DNA of 7,098 bases from positions 1-7,098 of the forward strand of contig PEXO01000293.1 of assembly GCA_002779045.1 (NCBI GenBank). The letters run 5' to 3'. Source of the stretch: Elusimicrobia bacterium CG08_land_8_20_14_0_20_59_10. GTDB lineage: Bacteria; Elusimicrobiota; Elusimicrobia; Elusimicrobiales; UBA9959. The position numbers were made by a program, and so were the translations under genes. Positions 5,077 to 7,098 of this stretch are shown piece after piece (position 1 is the first letter of the stretch; the number at the start of each line of letters is the position of its first letter). Under the pieces are notes generated by a model, which saw nothing but the letters and a program-made list of their open reading frames with translations, searched no databases and was not told where the DNA came from.

Positions 5077-5093
5077 GTGTTCACGCCGGCGGG

Positions 5094-5135
5094 TCGGCCT
5101 GGTCCGGCGCAGATGGTCCGCGCCGCCGATTTTTT
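5094..5135 (+). promoter_or_regulatory. Terminator-like hairpin abutting the histidine kinase start codon
   Basis: TCGGC (5094-5098) pairs with GCCGA (5125-5129) and GGCGC (5106-5110) with GCGCC (5120-5124). This gives ten pairs, continuous on the 3' side and split by a 7-nt bulge on the 5' side. Six T residues (5130-5135) follow at once, and the next base is the A of ATG 5136. The layout is that of an intrinsic terminator or attenuator between promoter and gene. The bulge weakens it, and no competing antiterminator was identified. Confidence 0.4.
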
Positions 5136-5139
5136 ATGA
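5113..5139 (+). CDS. Possible 8-codon leader ORF overlapping the kinase start
   Basis: ATG 5113 opens a frame reading MVRAADFL that stops at TGA 5137-5139, overlapping the kinase ATG (5136-5138) as ATGA. The kinase start has no Shine-Dalgarno, so termination-reinitiation from this short frame could supply ribosomes. The leader ORF also lacks a clear Shine-Dalgarno and begins inside the hairpin loop. Its composition shows no amino-acid run typical of biosynthetic attenuators. It could be chance. Confidence 0.25.
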   Translation: MVRAADFL

Positions 5140-7034
5140 CCGAAGCTCCTAAAAAAAGAGGAAGACTGTTCTATAAGTTCCTGCTGATTTTTCTCATCGT
5201 CTCCCTGGTGCCTCTGGGTATAGTGGGCTATTACCTGGTGAACCTCAGCAAAGCCACGCTGAATACCGCTATCTCCCGCGACCAGGAAGCGCTGGCCGTG
5301 GGGTTCGCCGATACCGTTTCGAGCTATATTATCAACTTCCGCAATGTGCTTTTTGACGCGGCGCACCTGGAAGATTTCGCCTCGATGAACACTCCCAGGC
5401 AGCAGGGGCTGGTGAACCATATCATGCAGCTGCACGCGGCTTTCCTCGAGATCTCGGTCATAGACGCTTCCGGCCAGGAAACCGTGCGCATAGGGCGCTT
5501 CCTGCACGAAACGAAGATGCGGGATTTTTCCAACGACGCGCTGTTCACCAAGGTTATGCGCGCCGGGGAGGTGGTGGGGGGGCTGGAAAAATATATGGGC
5601 TCCTATCCCGCCATAACCATGGGGGTGCAGGTGGTCAACCCCGTCACCAACCAGCCTGCCGGCGCCCTGCTGGCCAAGATGAGCCTGACGGCGCTTTCCA
5701 GCCTGCTCAAAACCGGCTTCCCCGAATCCACGCAGACGCAGGCGGCGGTAATAGATTCCAACGGCTTCCTGATAGCGCATTCCAATTCAAAGGAGATCTA
5801 CAAGCCGGACGCAAAGCTGCCGGACGACGTGCTGCGCATACTGCTGCAGAACGACGCCAAGACCGGAGGCGGCGAGATAATACTGGAGACCACCGGCGAG
5901 AAGGTGCTGGGGGCTTTCGCTGAGGTGTCCGACCTGGGCTGGGTGGTGTATATACAGCGCTCGGTGGCCGTGGCCTACCAGGCTTCGGAGGATATGCTTA
6001 ACCGCACCCTGCGCATGATGGCCATCGTCGGCCTCTTCGTGCTGTTCCTGGGGTACGCGGTCTCGCTGGTCATTACGCAGCCCATACAGTCGCTGCGGGA
6101 AGCGGCGATAAAGCTGGGTGAGGGCGACTTCGACTACCTGCCGGACATGAGTATGCCTAACGACGAGATAGGCGAGCTCGCGCACACTTTCATGCAGATG
6201 AGCGAATCGCTGAGGGTCAAGACCGCTGAAACGATGTCGGCCAAGACCGAGCTGGAAAGGCTTAACCGCAGCCTGGAACACCGCGTGGAGGCGCGCACGC
6301 GCGAGCTGAAGAACGCGCAGGACGAACTGATAAAGAAGGAGCGGCTGGCCGCCATAGGGCAGATGTCTTCCGTGGTGGGCCACGAGATACGCAACCCCCT
6401 GGCCGTGATAAACAACTCCATTTATTTTATAAAGACCAAGCTTAACGCCGTGGCGGCCGTCACCCCGGTCGAGCCGAAGATAACAAAGCACATTGCCATC
6501 ATAGAGTCGGAGATACGGCAGGCCAACGGCATTATAGACGAGATCCTGGGTTTTGCCAGAACGCGGGAGCTCAACCCGAAGATAACCAATCTCAATTCCT
6601 ATCTGGAAGACCTTACGATGTCCTTCCCCGTGCCGCCGCACGTTGAGCTGGTAAAGAGCTTCGCTTCGGAAAATCCGACGGTGAACATGGACACCGACGA
6701 GATGTCGCAGGCGCTCAGGAACCTGATAAAGAACGGCATAGAAGTGATGCCGGAGCGCGGCAAGGTGTTCGTGCGCAGCGAGATGACGGACGCCAATACC
6801 GTGCGCATCGATATCGAGGATACGGGGCCGGGCATGCCCAAGGAGACCCTGGAAAAGATCTTTGCGCCGTTCTTTACCACGAAGGCGCGCGGCACGGGCC
6901 TGGGCCTGGCCGTGGTGAAAAAAGTGGCTGACCGCCACAAGGGCAAGGTCGAAGTGACCAGCGTGGTGGGCCAGGGTACTTGCTTCAGGATATTTCTCCC
7001 GGTAGTGACCAACCCGCCGCCTTTCCCGAGGTAA
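5136..7034 (+). CDS. Transmembrane sensor histidine kinase (dCache-HAMP-HisKA-HATPase)
   Basis: This 632-aa inner-membrane kinase has TM1 at ~13-33 and a large periplasmic region at ~37-285 typical of a double Cache sensor (ISVIDASGQETVRIGRF near 106-122; AAVIDSNGFLIAHSN near 203-217). TM2 is at ~291-313 and HAMP at ~314-366. A coiled coil (~367-405) leads to the HisKA helix with phospho-acceptor His416 (VVGHEIRNPLAVINNS). The ATPase domain has an N box (LRNLIKNGIEVMP, Asn529 and Asn533), G1 (EDTGPGMP, 561-568), F box (FAPFFTTKARG) and G2 (GTGLGL, 586-591). All catalytic motifs are intact, so it should autophosphorylate in response to a periplasmic ligand. No receiver is fused to it. The receiver at 3222-3599 is the closest intact partner, though a regulator may lie beyond the right edge. 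ATG 5136 is the only start codon between the upstream in-frame TAG (5073) and TM1. Confidence 0.95.
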   Translation: MTEAPKKRGRLFYKFLLIFLIVSLVPLGIVGYYLVNLSKATLNTAISRDQEALAVGFADTVSSYIINFRNVLFDAAHLEDFASMNTPRQQGLVNHIMQLHAAFLEISVIDASGQETVRIGRFLHETKMRDFSNDALFTKVMRAGEVVGGLEKYMGSYPAITMGVQVVNPVTNQPAGALLAKMSLTALSSLLKTGFPESTQTQAAVIDSNGFLIAHSNSKEIYKPDAKLPDDVLRILLQNDAKTGGGEIILETTGEKVLGAFAEVSDLGWVVYIQRSVAVAYQASEDMLNRTLRMMAIVGLFVLFLGYAVSLVITQPIQSLREAAIKLGEGDFDYLPDMSMPNDEIGELAHTFMQMSESLRVKTAETMSAKTELERLNRSLEHRVEARTRELKNAQDELIKKERLAAIGQMSSVVGHEIRNPLAVINNSIYFIKTKLNAVAAVTPVEPKITKHIAIIESEIRQANGIIDEILGFARTRELNPKITNLNSYLEDLTMSFPVPPHVELVKSFASENPTVNMDTDEMSQALRNLIKNGIEVMPERGKVFVRSEMTDANTVRIDIEDTGPGMPKETLEKIFAPFFTTKARGTGLGLAVVKKVADRHKGKVEVTSVVGQGTCFRIFLPVVTNPPPFPR

Positions 7035-7075
7035 GGAAGCGTAACGAAATAACTGAAGCATTTGGAGGCTCAGAT

Positions 7076-7098
7076 TTGAGGCGGATGCGAGGCGCGAC
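7076..7098 (+). CDS. Possible start of the next gene (3' end outside window)
   Basis: GGAGG (7064-7068) is followed after seven bases by TTG 7076, opening a frame (M)RRMRGA that runs off the window. An in-frame ATG at 7085 is too far from GGAGG to be the first choice. The 41-base gap after the kinase stop and the same orientation suggest co-transcription with the kinase. Only seven codons are visible, so the product cannot be named. Confidence 0.35.

Noticed and set aside
4959..5780. Minus-strand frame spanning the gap before the kinase gene (273 codons)
   Set aside because: It crosses the putative promoter and leader and overlaps two well-supported + strand genes. No ribosome site or motif supports it.
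5787..7061. Long open frame on the minus strand (424 codons)
   Set aside because: It lies opposite the kinase HAMP, HisKA and ATPase domains, whose motifs are unmistakable on the + strand. Its His/Leu/Arg-rich product has no domain.

Overview
The window is GC-rich, densely coded bacterial DNA with every convincing gene on the + strand. The Ile codon ATA is used often despite the high GC. Small membrane proteins, TPR proteins and multidomain signalling proteins are abundant. This combination fits an Elusimicrobiota-like or other little-cultured Gram-negative lineage, but that placement is inference from style only. I see no tRNA, rRNA, CRISPR array, transposase or phage gene.

Layout: (1) The 3' end of a charged coiled-coil/TPR protein (3-419) ends at a good intrinsic terminator (432-481). 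(2) An AT-rich control region holding a tandem TTTAGTT(T)AAC repeat precedes a membrane sensor with a HAMP and a PAS-like domain but no kinase (593-1708). (3) A 257-base non-coding stretch (1709-1965) holds a putative promoter, three copies of a 21-bp repeat each carrying a perfect 13-bp dyad, and degenerate half-sites. It leads into a 99-aa two-helix membrane protein (1966-2265). (4) An OmpR/PhoB-type DNA-binding regulator follows, whose receiver has lost its phosphorylation residues (2350-3111). (5) A canonical stand-alone receiver (3222-3599) overlaps by ATGA a secreted protein built from apparently three thioredoxin-like modules (3596-5023). (6) A second promoter-like region resembles the one in (3). 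It feeds a leader with a terminator-like hairpin and an 8-codon ORF that overlaps the start of a complete dCache-HAMP histidine kinase (5136-7034). (7) A further gene may start with TTG at 7076.

How the genes may work together: the window is a signalling cluster with its parts on separate polypeptides. They are a sensor without a kinase, a kinase with its own periplasmic Cache sensor, a receiver without an output domain, and an output regulator whose receiver probably cannot be phosphorylated. The natural pairing is histidine kinase 5136-7034 with receiver 3222-3599. The pseudo-receiver regulator would instead be controlled by protein contact or ligand. The translationally coupled thioredoxin-fold protein hints at an envelope redox or protein-folding link. 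All partner assignments are inference from proximity.
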